NCBI GenBank assembly: GCA_013298775.1 | Contig: JAAFIV010000001.1 | Location: 62,001-126,000, forward strand | Direction: 5' to 3' | Origin: Ignavibacteria bacterium | GTDB lineage: Bacteria; Bacteroidota; Ignavibacteria; Kapaibacteriales; UBA4661 | Length of the DNA stretch: 64,000 nucleotides | Shown: piece by piece, positions 44,995-54,325 of the stretch | Layout of the letters: each line of letters starts with the position of its first letter | How positions within the stretch are numbered: position 1 is the first letter of the stretch | Made by a program: the position numbers and the translations under genes | The notes under the pieces: generated by a model | The model's database searches: none | What the model saw: only the letters and a program-made list of their open reading frames with translations | What the model was told of the DNA's origin: nothing

Positions 44995-46389
44995 TTACCG
45001 CGCAAGCGTCCGCGCACAGCGAAAGCCGCTCACCATCCAACGGTCGGAAGGCGCGAAGAAATTGCGGTACGTGGCGCGAACACTCATGCGCGGAGTAGCG
45101 TAGGACGCGCCGCGCAGCACTTTTTGATTCACGAACCATTTGTCATTATACTCGTCAAATTGCGTTGTAAAACCTGGATAAGGCGCGTAATCACTTGTTG
45201 TCCACTCCCACGCATCGCCAATAAGTTGATAGATTCCCTGCGCATTTGCCGCAAACGAACCTGCCTCGGAGCAGCACCAGAGCTTGTTTTCAAAGAGATT
45301 TGCGTGGTCAGCTTCTACACGCGCATTGCCCCAAGGAAAGGCATTTTTCGTGCTTGCTGAATCCTGTTGCATTGCCGCAAACTCCCATTCTGCCTCGCTT
45401 GGAAGCCGTTTGCCACGCCACTTTGCAAATGCGGCTGCTTCGTAATAGCTGATGTGCGTTACGGGTTCGTTATTGTCCGCCGAGCGCAGACCGCGATAAT
45501 CGCGGATATTCCAGACGGTTTTTTCAGCATCTATGCCATCTTCAGCCCGCTCCCAATACATCGGCGCGTCAATTCCTTCGCTCCTCAGCCATTCCCAAGC
45601 AGCCGACAGCCACCAACGATAATCTGCATAGCCGCCAGAGCGCATAAATTCAAGAAACTCCGCATTTGTTACCAAGCGTTTGTCGAGTGCAAAAGGGTTT
45701 ACAAACGTGGTGTGGCGCGGACATTCATTGTCCCACGCAAAAAGGTGGTCGGCGGCATTTGTGCCAAGTTGCATCAGTCCGCCCGCATATTCAATATCAC
45801 CTTCGACGGAAATCGTGCTTTTCGGCATGATTGCTTGCTCGCTTGGCACGTATTGATTGGCGAGCAAATGCTTAATATCGTACACCAACAATTCCTGATG
45901 CTGCATTTCGTGTTCCAAGCCAAGCCGCAGAAGCCGCATGATTTCTGGCGCGTCGGGGTGCGTAGGAATCCGCTCAATCAAAATGTTCATATGCCCGTCA
46001 ATCCGCGAGCGATAGAGCATTGTTTCCTGCACCGTCGGACGCGAGACAGCACCTCGCTTCTGGCGATTTATTCTTTTGCCAAACCCTTCGTAGTACGAGT
46101 TGAAATAGTACAAATATTCTTCCGAATGGATGCGATATTCAGGCATGAAGCGCGTGAGCAGCATCTCGAAAAACCACGCAGTATGCCCAAGATGCCAACG
46201 TGCCGGACTCATAAATGGCGCGGTTTGTATCACATAATCTTCAATGTGCAGAGGCACACACAAATCCAGCGTTGCAGCGCGGACGTTGTTGTAGTCTTGC
46301 TGTAACTGCGCTTGCGTATCGAGGATTGATGCGGTGCTGAGGTCGGCATTGCTGGAAATGGTGTGTGGTGTGGTCATGGGGATATTCAA
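44995..46389 (-). CDS. egtB: Ergothioneine biosynthesis sulfoxide synthase EgtB
   Basis: A non-haem iron enzyme of 464 residues that joins cysteine or gamma-glutamylcysteine to hercynine with oxygen. The N-terminal DinB-like part carries the iron ligands: H66 in RWHLGHTAWFFE and H160/H164 in GLEHEMQHQELL. The C-terminal FGE-sulfatase-like lectin fold runs from NPFALDKRLVTNAEFLEFM through VTHISYYEAAAFAKWRGKRLPSEAEWEFA to the end (VSGFRCARTL). Met5 is an alternative start. The SAM-dependent partner EgtD is not in the window. It is divergent from a small DinB-family gene across a 142-bp gap, an arrangement that may be functional since both use the same helical iron-binding fold. Confidence 0.94.
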   Translation of the reverse strand: MNIPMTTPHTISSNADLSTASILDTQAQLQQDYNNVRAATLDLCVPLHIEDYVIQTAPFMSPARWHLGHTAWFFEMLLTRFMPEYRIHSEEYLYYFNSYYEGFGKRINRQKRGAVSRPTVQETMLYRSRIDGHMNILIERIPTHPDAPEIMRLLRLGLEHEMQHQELLVYDIKHLLANQYVPSEQAIMPKSTISVEGDIEYAGGLMQLGTNAADHLFAWDNECPRHTTFVNPFALDKRLVTNAEFLEFMRSGGYADYRWWLSAAWEWLRSEGIDAPMYWERAEDGIDAEKTVWNIRDYRGLRSADNNEPVTHISYYEAAAFAKWRGKRLPSEAEWEFAAMQQDSASTKNAFPWGNARVEADHANLFENKLWCCSEAGSFAANAQGIYQLIGDAWEWTTSDYAPYPGFTTQFDEYNDKWFVNQKVLRGASYATPRMSVRATYRNFFAPSDRWMVSGFRCARTLAR

Positions 46390-46531
46390 AAAAGAAACCT
46401 AAAATCGGGGAAATCGCGGTAAAAAATGTAATCTACAATTTTTTTCTGCAATTTTTTTTGCATTTTGGTAGGCTGATTTTGACCAATAAAAAATTCTTGG
46501 AAAATTTCTACCATCAACAACAATCTCCACA

Positions 46532-47038
46532 ATGGCTCACCAACAAGAACTGAAGCGCATTCTGAACCAAGCTGAACGCAGTTTCGCGGGCGACGCATGG
46601 CACGGCTCATCATTGAAAGATATTGTCCAAGACATTTCCGCCGAACAAGCAATGATGCGCCCCATAGCCAGTGCGCATACGATTTGGGAGCTTATTCTGC
46701 ACATCACCGCATGGGAAGGCGAGGTTGTACGCCGCTTGCAGACGGGCGATGCACATCTACCAGAAGAAGGCGATTGGCAAGAAATACCCGCAATGAGCGC
46801 AGCAGAGCGCGATGCAGCATGGGAAAAAGCATTGCAGCGTTTATTTTCTGTCCATCACGCACTGGAAGAAGAAATAATGCGCCATTCCGACGAACAGCTT
46901 GATGAAATGCCCGCCGTACCGCGTGTGCGCGAGGTTGGCTCAGGTGTGTCGTTGTATGTGCTGTTGCATGGCGTTGTGCAGCATGGTATCTACCATGCGG
47001 GGCAGATTGCTTTGCTTAAAAAAGCTCTCCAAGACTGA
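46532..47038 (+). CDS. DinB-family protein
   Basis: A 168-residue four-helix protein of the DinB/YfiT superfamily. Metal ligands can be read as H57 (WELILHITAWEGE) and H151/H155 (VVQHGIYHAGQIALLKKAL). Family members are metal-dependent thiol S-transferases or have unknown roles. It is divergent from egtB; a link to thiol metabolism is possible but not shown. A strongly AT-rich region containing the promoters separates the two. A GGACTGGGATT-type inverted repeat follows. Confidence 0.85.
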   Translation: MAHQQELKRILNQAERSFAGDAWHGSSLKDIVQDISAEQAMMRPIASAHTIWELILHITAWEGEVVRRLQTGDAHLPEEGDWQEIPAMSAAERDAAWEKALQRLFSVHHALEEEIMRHSDEQLDEMPAVPRVREVGSGVSLYVLLHGVVQHGIYHAGQIALLKKALQD

Positions 47039-47067
47039 GATTTTTTTGTCAATTTCATCACCAAACT

Positions 47068-47223
47068 GGACTGGGATTTTTTGAGATTTGTGGGATTACT
47101 GGGATTTTTCGTTGGTCAATTTTGCAAAAAAACTGTACACAATTCCAGTAATCCCACAATCCCAGTCCTCTTGAAGAATCTTGACCAACGGCAAAAATCC
47201 CAGCAATCCTATAATCCCAGTCC
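47068..47223. repeat. GGACTGGGATT-type inverted repeat element
   Basis: Left arm from 47068 (GGACTGGGATTTTTTGAGAT, GTGGGATTACTGGGATTTTT, CGTTGGTCAA) pairs with the right arm (TTGACCAACGGCAAAAATCC, CAGCAATCCTATAATCCCAG, TCC) ending at 47223. A further internal pair is CCAGTAATCCCACAATCCCA. This sequence type is known as a dispersed repeat in many bacteria. It separates the DinB gene from the SDR gene, and the SDR start lies 29 bp later. Confidence 0.8.
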
Positions 47224-47251
47224 TTTTACATCATCGTTCATATCTACGACA

Positions 47252-48028
47252 ATGACACAAAACGCACTTCACAACACCACCGTTTTTATCTCCGGCGCGT
47301 CTGCTGGCATCGGACGCGAGACAGCCGAACTCTGTGCCGAAGCTGGTGCGCGACTTATTCTAACGGCTCGTCGCCAAGACCGTTTGGACGCGCTTGCGAA
47401 AGAATTACACGAAAAATATTCGACCGAATGCTACACATTTGCACTGGATGTTCGCAAGTATGACGACGTAAAAGCGAGCATCCACGCGCTTCCCGAAGCA
47501 TGGCGCACGATTGATATTTTGATAAATAATGCTGGTTTATCACGCGGACTGGACACGATTCAGGACGGACTCCTCAGCGATTGGGAAGAAATGATTGATA
47601 CAAATCTAAAAGGTTTGCTCTACATTACACGCGAAATTCTCCCGCAAATGGTGGCTCGCAAGCAAGGAACGGTGGTCAATCTGGGTTCGATTGCGGGCAA
47701 AGAAGTCTATCCAAAAGGGAATGTCTATTGCGCAACAAAACACGCCGTCCGCGCCCTTTCGCAAGCAATGTACCGCGACACTAACGGCGCAAATGTGCGC
47801 GTGGTGAACATCGACCCAGGCATGGTGGAAACGGAATTTTCAGAGGTGCGTTTTCATGGCGATAAAGACCGCGCAAAGGCTGTGTATCATGGTTTGAAGC
47901 CGCTTTCAGGGCGCGATGTTGCGGAGGTGATTCTCTTCGCCATCACGCGCCCAGCGCACGTAACCTTGCATGACATTCAAATTATGCCCACCGCTCAAGC
48001 CGCAGCCACGATTGTTCATCGGGGATAA
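47252..48028 (+). CDS. Short-chain dehydrogenase/reductase (SDR), YdfG-like
   Basis: A 258-residue classical SDR from the ATG at 47252 (MTQNALHNTTVFISGASAGIG). The cofactor motif GASAGIG is at 15-21, the NNAG motif at ~92-95, the catalytic Ser at ~146 and Y159/K163 in YCATKHAV. The MYRDTNGANVRVVNIDPGMVETEFSEVRF region matches the NADP-dependent 3-hydroxy acid dehydrogenase group (YdfG-like), which oxidises serine or 3-hydroxy acids. Precise substrate is not certain. In-frame codons upstream of 47252 run through a repeat and are rejected. Confidence 0.9.
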   Translation: MTQNALHNTTVFISGASAGIGRETAELCAEAGARLILTARRQDRLDALAKELHEKYSTECYTFALDVRKYDDVKASIHALPEAWRTIDILINNAGLSRGLDTIQDGLLSDWEEMIDTNLKGLLYITREILPQMVARKQGTVVNLGSIAGKEVYPKGNVYCATKHAVRALSQAMYRDTNGANVRVVNIDPGMVETEFSEVRFHGDKDRAKAVYHGLKPLSGRDVAEVILFAITRPAHVTLHDIQIMPTAQAAATIVHRG

Positions 48029-48106
48029 ATCACTTTGCTATGCGGCTGGGAATAGCGATATTGCGCCTTCTCTACTGCATTTCCGTAAGCGGGGCTGTTA
48101 CGTTCT

Positions 48107-48210
48107 CCCCTCACCCCTCGCTGCGCGAGACCCTCTCCCAGAGGGCGAGGGTGAAGAAACTGGCTCGGTATCTTGCCCTTCTCCTTCTGGGAGAAGGGTT
48201 GGGATGAGGG
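48107..48210. repeat. CCCTCACCC-type hairpin repeat, copy 3
   Basis: CCCCTCACCCCTCG pairs loosely with GGGATGAGGG, with inner stems as in copies 1 and 2. Outside it, GCTGTTACGTTCTC (48094-48107) pairs with GAGAACGGAGCAGC (about 48217-48230). Direct repeats ACTGCATTTCCGTAAGCG (about 48074) and ACTGCATTCCAGTAAGCG (about 48230) flank the whole, suggesting an insertion. Confidence 0.7.
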
Positions 48211-48281
48211 CTACGCGAGAACGGAGCAGCACTGCATTCCAGTAAGCGCATCGCAGCATTTTTTCTCCATTCTTCCTTTCA

Positions 48282-49577
48282 ATGACACCACAAAAAACAA
48301 GGCTTCCGAATGGTCTTTGCATCGTGAGCGAGCAGATACACACCGCGCAATCCTTCGCGCTCGGCGTGTGGATTGACGTTGGTTCGCGCGACGAGGAGCC
48401 GCATGAACACGGCATGGTGCATTTTATTGAACACCTTGTTTTTCGCGGCACGGAGAAGCGCACCGCGCGAAAAATTGCGAATGAATTGGAATCGGTCGGC
48501 GGCTACATGAACGCTTTCACGAGCAAAGACCACACCTGCTACTACACCCGTGCGCTCATGCAGCACTTCGATTTGTCGCTGGATATGCTTGCCGATATTT
48601 GCCAGCACCCGCTTTTCCGCGAGGCGGACATCACCAAAGAACGCGCCGTCATTACCGAAGAAATCGCCTCGTTGCAAGACGAACCAGAAGAGCTTGTTAC
48701 CGATAATTTGGACGAATTACTCTTCGACGCTCATCCTTACGCACACTCCATAAGCGGCACGGCAAAAGGCTTGCAAAAGATTCAACGCGCCGACATTGAG
48801 CATTTTCACAAGCAGCATTATACGCCAGAGCGCATCATTGTTTCGGCTTCGGGGAATATTGACCACGACAAGCTCTGCAAGCAGCTTGAAACCTTGTTTC
48901 CTGCGTCTTCTTCTCCTCAACAATCATTGCCAAAAGCAAAAAAGAAAACTGCTTCAACAGCGCATAAAAGCTCGCTTTTTATCCCGCGAGCATTTCTCTC
49001 GCCGCCGCGCCGAAGAGCCGAAGAGCGTGAGATTCGCATTGCAACGCAGCAAACGCATTTGTGTATGGGTGTGGTTGTGCCAAAGCCCAGCGATGCAGAT
49101 TACTACTCGCTTTCAGCCTTGAACATTGTTTTGGGCGATGGTATGAGTTCGCGCTTGAATCAGGTCGTGCGGGAAAAACATGGCTTGTGTTACAACATTT
49201 ATTCAGGCATGAGTGAAATTGGCGAAAGCCTGATAATGAGTGTTTATGCGGGTTTTGAGCCGTCGAAGCGTAAAAAAACCGAGCAACTTATTCGTAAAGA
49301 ATTAGAAGGAATGACGGAAAAAGCCATCACGCCAAGCGAACTCCGCCGCGCAAAAGAACAGCTCAAATCCAGCTTGATTATTGGCGTGGAGAGCCTTTCG
49401 GGGCGTATGAATTTGCTCGCAAAAAGCGAATTGTACATGGGAACGTTTGAATCGCTCGAAGAACGCCTTGCGAAAATTGAAGCAATTAGCAGCAATGATA
49501 TTCTCCAGAAAGCGCAAGAATACTTGCGTGTGGAGGATTGGCATACGGCGCGAGTGGTGCCGAAAAAGCGGAAGTAA
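48282..49577 (+). CDS. M16-family zinc metallopeptidase (pitrilysin/processing-protease type)
   Basis: A 431-residue peptidase. The inverted zinc motif HFIEH (H47, E50, H51) is followed by the family sequence VGGYMNAFTSKDHTCYYTRA and the second-ligand helix (RAVITEEIASLQDEPEELV). The C-terminal half-domain with GMSSRLNQVVREKHGLCYNI is present, so both halves of the clam-shell are there. No signal peptide is seen; the protein is probably cytoplasmic, as in the YmxG-like group. A ~35-residue basic insert (about 215-250, KAKKKTASTAHKSS) between the halves is unusual. It lies after a repeat and before the R1 copy C, with no operon partner. Confidence 0.92.
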   Translation: MTPQKTRLPNGLCIVSEQIHTAQSFALGVWIDVGSRDEEPHEHGMVHFIEHLVFRGTEKRTARKIANELESVGGYMNAFTSKDHTCYYTRALMQHFDLSLDMLADICQHPLFREADITKERAVITEEIASLQDEPEELVTDNLDELLFDAHPYAHSISGTAKGLQKIQRADIEHFHKQHYTPERIIVSASGNIDHDKLCKQLETLFPASSSPQQSLPKAKKKTASTAHKSSLFIPRAFLSPPRRRAEEREIRIATQQTHLCMGVVVPKPSDADYYSLSALNIVLGDGMSSRLNQVVREKHGLCYNIYSGMSEIGESLIMSVYAGFEPSKRKKTEQLIRKELEGMTEKAITPSELRRAKEQLKSSLIIGVESLSGRMNLLAKSELYMGTFESLEERLAKIEAISSNDILQKAQEYLRVEDWHTARVVPKKRK

Positions 49578-49585
49578 ATTACAAT

Positions 49586-49698
49586 CTTCTCGTCGGGCGG
49601 CTGTTATCACCAGAGCAGTAGCCGTCCGGCGAGTGCTGTACTAGCGACCCACCCGCCGGACGGCTATCGTGCTTGCACTCCTCAGCCGCCCGACGGGG
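49586..49698. repeat. Mobile hairpin element R1, copy C (ends lost)
   Basis: The TTCTCGTCGGGCGGCTG arm and CAGCCGCCCGACGGGG arm are clear and the inner pair GCCGTCCGGCG/CGCCGGACGGC is perfect. The outer GTAACTGGTCAGG ends are missing or degenerate, so this copy is older or truncated. It starts about nine bases after the M16 peptidase stop. Confidence 0.75.
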
Positions 49699-49730
49699 AC
49701 ACGAATCTACAAAAAATCACCCAAAAGCAG

Positions 49731-51347
49731 ATGAATACTCGCCTTCAGCGCATTGTCCTCTTATCAGCATTGATGCTCCTTGCCTTCGTTTTGCGTTGGG
49801 TGGACATCGGTACAGAATCGCTGTGGGTTGATGAAATATACTCGTACAGACAAGCAATCAAGCCGATTGCGAACATTATTGCCAATGCCCAAGCGGATGT
49901 GCATCCGCCGGTGTATTACATTTTGCTACACTTGTGGACAATGCTTTTCGGCACGAGCGAAGCGGGTTTGCGGGGATTTTCCTTATTCTGCGGTGTACTT
50001 GCCGTGCCGCTTATGTACTTGCTCGGCAAGCGGGTGTGGAACCCCAGAAGCGGCATGATTGCTGCCTTCTTGCTGACTATTTCGCATTTCCACATTCATT
50101 ATTCCCAAGAAACGCGCTCGTATTCGTACCTCGTTTTGGTCAGTATTGCTGGAATGCTTGGTTTTATGCGGCTTTGGGATGAGGTTCGAGAAAATATTCG
50201 TACAGGAAATTCACTACTCATTTCGCGGCAGACCGCACTGCTGTTTGTGGTTGCGCATATTTTGCTCTTGTACTCGCACTTTTTCGCGTTGTTTTTGGTT
50301 GTTGCGGAGAATGTTTTTGTTGCGTCGTTATTGGTTTTTCGCAAAGATATTTTTTTACGATTCTGGAAAACGTGGTTTGTTCTGCAAGCCTCATTATTGC
50401 TTATCTTCACGCCTTGGCTGAATGTATTATATTGGCAAATTCAAGCCGTGCAGCAAGGATTTTGGATTGACCGGCCGACGGTGTTTGTGCTTGGTGAAAC
50501 GCTTGTGGAATACTGCGGTTCATTGCTTGCGAGCCTTGTGATGATGCCGCTTCTCGTGCTTGTTTTTGTGGAAATTCGCTCGCAAAATTTGCGCACCGAA
50601 GAAGGCAAGGAAACAACATTCTATCGTGTTCAATCCTCTGAGCCGCTTCATCACTGGTTTCTCTGGCTGTGCGTTGTGCTGACTATTCTCATTCCTTTCG
50701 TAAAATCACTCAAAGGAACGCCGATTTACTACGTGAAATATACGATTCCCGCACTGCCAGCTTTTTTGCTCCTCGTTGCAAAGGGCATGGATGCTTGGGA
50801 ATGGAGCAAATGGTACGGTAAAGTGGCAACGGGCGGCGTTCTTCTCGCGCTCACCGCCATTGCTGCCTACAATACCCGCAACGACTGGAATGCGCTTGAA
50901 AAGGAGCGTTGGCGCGATGCGGCGGTGTATCTTGCTGGGTTAAATTCTCAAGGAAATACCGCTAAAGAGCTAGTGTTTGTCCATGATTGGTACTGCTGGT
51001 ACAATCTCGCATACTATGGTGCGGACACCACAACCAAGCTGTACGCCTTGCCGCCAGAGCGTTTGCGCATCACAAGCGAGACGTGGCAACACCTCTACGC
51101 CTCGCGGATTGTGGGACGCGAGCAAATATACCTCGTGCTTTCGCATCGCACGGGAAAAACGCAAGTAATTCTGGATGGTATTGAGCGAGATTTTACGCGG
51201 CTTTCCGATACGATTTTCCCCTCGCGCTACCGCAAATACGTGGTCAGCGACAGCTTTCCTCAGCAAACACGCGCTATCTTTCTTATGAAAACGTATTTGT
51301 CGAATGATATTCGTGTGATTCGCTACAAACGCAAAAACAAGTTGTAA
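49731..51347 (+). CDS. GT39/ArnT-like membrane glycosyltransferase
   Basis: A 538-residue polytopic protein of the GT-C fold. The N-terminal start is typical: FVLRWVDIGTESLWVDEIYSY, with the acidic pair in the first periplasmic loop, and VHPPVYYILLHLW. About ten further hydrophobic segments follow (for example VLAVPLMYLLGKRVW, QTALLFVVAHILLLYSHFFA, KASLLLIFTPWL). The C-terminal ~150 residues are soluble. These enzymes transfer sugars from polyprenyl-phosphate donors to lipids, glycans or proteins at the periplasmic side. The acceptor is unknown. It lies 126 bp upstream of murE. Confidence 0.85.
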   Translation: MNTRLQRIVLLSALMLLAFVLRWVDIGTESLWVDEIYSYRQAIKPIANIIANAQADVHPPVYYILLHLWTMLFGTSEAGLRGFSLFCGVLAVPLMYLLGKRVWNPRSGMIAAFLLTISHFHIHYSQETRSYSYLVLVSIAGMLGFMRLWDEVRENIRTGNSLLISRQTALLFVVAHILLLYSHFFALFLVVAENVFVASLLVFRKDIFLRFWKTWFVLQASLLLIFTPWLNVLYWQIQAVQQGFWIDRPTVFVLGETLVEYCGSLLASLVMMPLLVLVFVEIRSQNLRTEEGKETTFYRVQSSEPLHHWFLWLCVVLTILIPFVKSLKGTPIYYVKYTIPALPAFLLLVAKGMDAWEWSKWYGKVATGGVLLALTAIAAYNTRNDWNALEKERWRDAAVYLAGLNSQGNTAKELVFVHDWYCWYNLAYYGADTTTKLYALPPERLRITSETWQHLYASRIVGREQIYLVLSHRTGKTQVILDGIERDFTRLSDTIFPSRYRKYVVSDSFPQQTRAIFLMKTYLSNDIRVIRYKRKNKL

Positions 51348-51473
51348 TGCCGATTGCTCCATGAATTTCTGCCTCCTGCGCGATGTTCTCACGTTGTTTT
51401 GATAATTTCTCCTTATTTTGCATTCCTTGAATTCACGTCCTCTACACTAGTGAGTTTCTCTATCATTTGAGCT

Positions 51474-53072
51474 ATGAAATCACTCCATACTCTTCTCGGC
51501 GCACTGCCGCATTTCACCATGACAGGCGATGGACACGCCCTTGCCCGCGCCGTTACTGGCATTTACTACGATTCCCGCCAATGCGCGGAGGATGCACTCT
51601 TTGTTGCCATGCGCGGTTTGGCGGTGGATGGATATGATTTTATTCCGCAAGCAATAGAGCGGGGTGCGCGGTGTATTGTTGCCGAGCGCGAGTACGAAGC
51701 CCCTTCTGGCGTTACGATGGTTGTTGTTCCCGATGCACGGAAAGCACTTGCCTCGCTGTCTCACGCTTGGTTTGATGAGCCTTCCGAGAAACTCCATGTC
51801 TTCGGCGTAACAGGAACAAATGGCAAAACAACAACGACATTTATGCTCAAATCTCTTCTTGAGCAACACGGCGAGAAGGTAGGAATTATCGGCACCACAG
51901 GTAATTACATTGGCGCGGAGGTTATTCCTTCGAGCTTTACTACGCCCGAAGCACCCGAACTCTGTGCCTTGTTTGTGGAAATGCGCAAGCGTGGCGCGAC
52001 GGCAATTGTGATGGAAGTCAGTTCCCACGCGCTTTCGCTGGAGCGGGTGCATGGAACGCACTTTCGCGGTGCAATTTTTACCAATCTTACTCAAGACCAT
52101 TTGGATTTCCACGAAACAATGGAAAACTACGCGGCTGCAAAACAACGTCTCTTTACCATGCTGCCCGCCGACGCGCTTATTTCCTTGAATGGCAGCGATG
52201 CGTGGTCGGCGTTCATGGTAGCAGAAAGTATCGTCCCCAAGCAACAACGACGCGCTTTTTGGCGTACACCTTTGCCCGCAACAACGCAAAACGCTCACGT
52301 GCAGAGTACCGATGTTGAAATCACTGCTATTCGCCTAGGGTTTACGGAAACCGCATTCACGCTTGCGGCGGAGGGAAAGAGCTATAATTTCACCATGTCG
52401 CCGATTGGTGGATTTAATGTTGATAATGCTGCTGGATGCCTTGTAATGATGCGACTTTTAGGTGCGACGTGGGAAGAATTGCAAGCATATATGCCGCATG
52501 TAGAAGGTGCGCCCGGAAGGATGCAACGTATTCCACTTGTGAAATCAACACTACATCTCGCTGCAACACAAGAAATGACGGGCGATACAGCCGTTGCGAT
52601 TGTTGATTATGCACACACGCCGGATGCACTCGAAAAAGCCTTGCTATCGTGTGTGGAATTGCGCAACTCTCTCACAACACACTCCAAAGCAAGTAACGGC
52701 GAGGCTTCTAGCCAGAAAGGTCGTATCCTCTGCGTCTTTGGATGCGGCGGCAACCGCGACCGCACCAAACGCCCAAAAATGGGTGCGTGCGCGGCAGAAC
52801 TCGCAGATTTTATCATTCCAACCAGCGATAACCCACGCGAAGAAGAGCCACTCACCATTTTGGATGATATTTTAGCTGGTATTCCAAAAGAAAAATTTGC
52901 GACCACGCACGTTCTTGCCGATAGACGGGAAGCCATTCAGTACGCCATTGGGCAAGCACAGGCGGGTGATATTGTCCTGATTGCGGGCAAAGGGCATGAG
53001 AATTATCAAATCATTGGCAAAGAGCGTATTCACTTCGATGATGCCGAAGAAGTGCAGAATTGCTTGCGCTAA
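51474..53072 (+). CDS. murE: UDP-N-acetylmuramoyl-tripeptide synthetase, meso-DAP type
   Basis: It adds meso-diaminopimelate to UDP-MurNAc-L-Ala-D-Glu. It has 532 residues, slightly longer than the usual ~495. The ATP P-loop GTNGKTT is at 114-120, TTPEAPEL and the MEVSSHALSLERV carbamylated-lysine-type region follow, and TNLTQDHLDFHETMENYAAAK is present. The DNPR specificity motif (~452-455, TSDNPREEEP) shows the DAP-adding type, not lysine. It is not in a dcw cluster here; hisC follows at 74 bp and an aldo/keto reductase overlaps that. An insert of charged/hydrophobic residues near 260-275 explains part of the extra length. Confidence 0.96.
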   Translation: MKSLHTLLGALPHFTMTGDGHALARAVTGIYYDSRQCAEDALFVAMRGLAVDGYDFIPQAIERGARCIVAEREYEAPSGVTMVVVPDARKALASLSHAWFDEPSEKLHVFGVTGTNGKTTTTFMLKSLLEQHGEKVGIIGTTGNYIGAEVIPSSFTTPEAPELCALFVEMRKRGATAIVMEVSSHALSLERVHGTHFRGAIFTNLTQDHLDFHETMENYAAAKQRLFTMLPADALISLNGSDAWSAFMVAESIVPKQQRRAFWRTPLPATTQNAHVQSTDVEITAIRLGFTETAFTLAAEGKSYNFTMSPIGGFNVDNAAGCLVMMRLLGATWEELQAYMPHVEGAPGRMQRIPLVKSTLHLAATQEMTGDTAVAIVDYAHTPDALEKALLSCVELRNSLTTHSKASNGEASSQKGRILCVFGCGGNRDRTKRPKMGACAAELADFIIPTSDNPREEEPLTILDDILAGIPKEKFATTHVLADRREAIQYAIGQAQAGDIVLIAGKGHENYQIIGKERIHFDDAEEVQNCLR

Positions 53073-53146
53073 GGATACATTTCAGAATTATTTCTTACCA
53101 AAACAAGGTTGTATCACCTCATTTTCTTTCCTCATAACCAGATTTT

Positions 53147-54325
53147 ATGCGCTCTTTAGACCAATTACTTCGTAAACATATTCTTACCGTAAAACCATAC
53201 GCTTCCGCCCGCACAGAATATACAGAAACCACCAAAACCGCATCAACGCCCGTTCTTGAGGCGAATGTCTTTTTAGATGCCAATGAAAATGCCTTCGGTT
53301 CGCCCGCCGCTTTGAAGGTGAATCGTTATCCCGACCCGCTTCAAATCTCGCTCAAGCAGCGTATTGGCACAATAAAAGGATTGTACACAAACGGTCTCGA
53401 CCCGATAGCATCTATCTTTCTCGGCAATGGTAGCGATGAGCCGATTGACCTTTTGCTCCGCGCTTTTTGCGAGCCAATGCCCAACAATGCTGATGAAATC
53501 AAGAACGAGCGAGCAGAAGAACCGCATGGTTTCGATACTATCATCATCACCCCGCCGACGTATGGAATGTATGAGGTAAGTGCGGCAATTCACAACGTGC
53601 GTGTCCGCCACGTGCCGCTTCGGAAGGACGCTGCGGGCTTTCATCTTGTTGCGGAGGACGTGCTTGCGGCTGTTACGCCACGCACCAAAATTATCTTCTT
53701 GTGTTCGCCCAATAATCCAACGGGAAACAGCCTCGACCGCAGCACGATAGAGCGCATTATTACTGGCTTTGACGGGATTGTGGTCATTGACGAAGCGTAT
53801 ATTGATTTCGCTCCAGAGCAGAGCTTCCTTTCTCGCTTGCATTTACCAGCGTTTCGCCATGTTGTGGTGTTGCAAACCTTCTCCAAAGCATGGGGAATGG
53901 CAGCATTGCGCTTGGGAATGGCATTTGCCACGCCGGAAATTATTGCGGTATTGAATAAAATTAAAGCTCCGTACAATATCAACACCCTTGCTCAAGATGC
54001 AGCATTGAAGGCACTTTCCGACCATTCTTGGAAAGACCGCATGGTTGCTGAAACCGTCCACGAGCGCGACCATTTGGCGGATGTTCTCCGCGAATACGAG
54101 CTTGTACGCCGCGTCTATCCGTCGGATGCAAACTTTTTACTGGTGGAAATGGATAATGCTCGCCGCGTGTATGAAGAACTCGTGTATCAAGGCGTGGTGG
54201 TACGCGACCGCTCGGCAACACGGTATTGTGAGAATTGTTTGCGTATTACCATCGGCACCGCCGAAGAAAATACGCGGCTTCTGGGCGTATTGGGGAAAAT
54301 TGACGCAGAGAAAGGGAAGGCGTAA
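53147..54325 (+). CDS. hisC: Histidinol-phosphate aminotransferase
   Basis: A PLP-dependent aminotransferase of 392 residues that makes histidinol phosphate from imidazole-acetol phosphate and glutamate. Features: DANENAFGSP and YPDP near residues 44-64, the SPNNPTGN strand (187-194), IDEAYIDF (214-221), the PLP lysine in TFSKAWGMAALRLG (K247), and the C-terminal RITIG. It has a ~15-residue insert (NADEIKNERAEEPHGF, ~114-129) compared with most HisC proteins. No other his genes are adjacent, so a related aromatic aminotransferase role cannot be excluded. Its TAA overlaps the next gene's ATG by one base. Confidence 0.9.
   Translation: MRSLDQLLRKHILTVKPYASARTEYTETTKTASTPVLEANVFLDANENAFGSPAALKVNRYPDPLQISLKQRIGTIKGLYTNGLDPIASIFLGNGSDEPIDLLLRAFCEPMPNNADEIKNERAEEPHGFDTIIITPPTYGMYEVSAAIHNVRVRHVPLRKDAAGFHLVAEDVLAAVTPRTKIIFLCSPNNPTGNSLDRSTIERIITGFDGIVVIDEAYIDFAPEQSFLSRLHLPAFRHVVVLQTFSKAWGMAALRLGMAFATPEIIAVLNKIKAPYNINTLAQDAALKALSDHSWKDRMVAETVHERDHLADVLREYELVRRVYPSDANFLLVEMDNARRVYEELVYQGVVVRDRSATRYCENCLRITIGTAEENTRLLGVLGKIDAEKGKA

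Noticed and set aside
45367-46305. 312-codon plus-strand frame
   Set aside because: Antisense to egtB, which has full catalytic motifs; the antisense product has no recognisable features.
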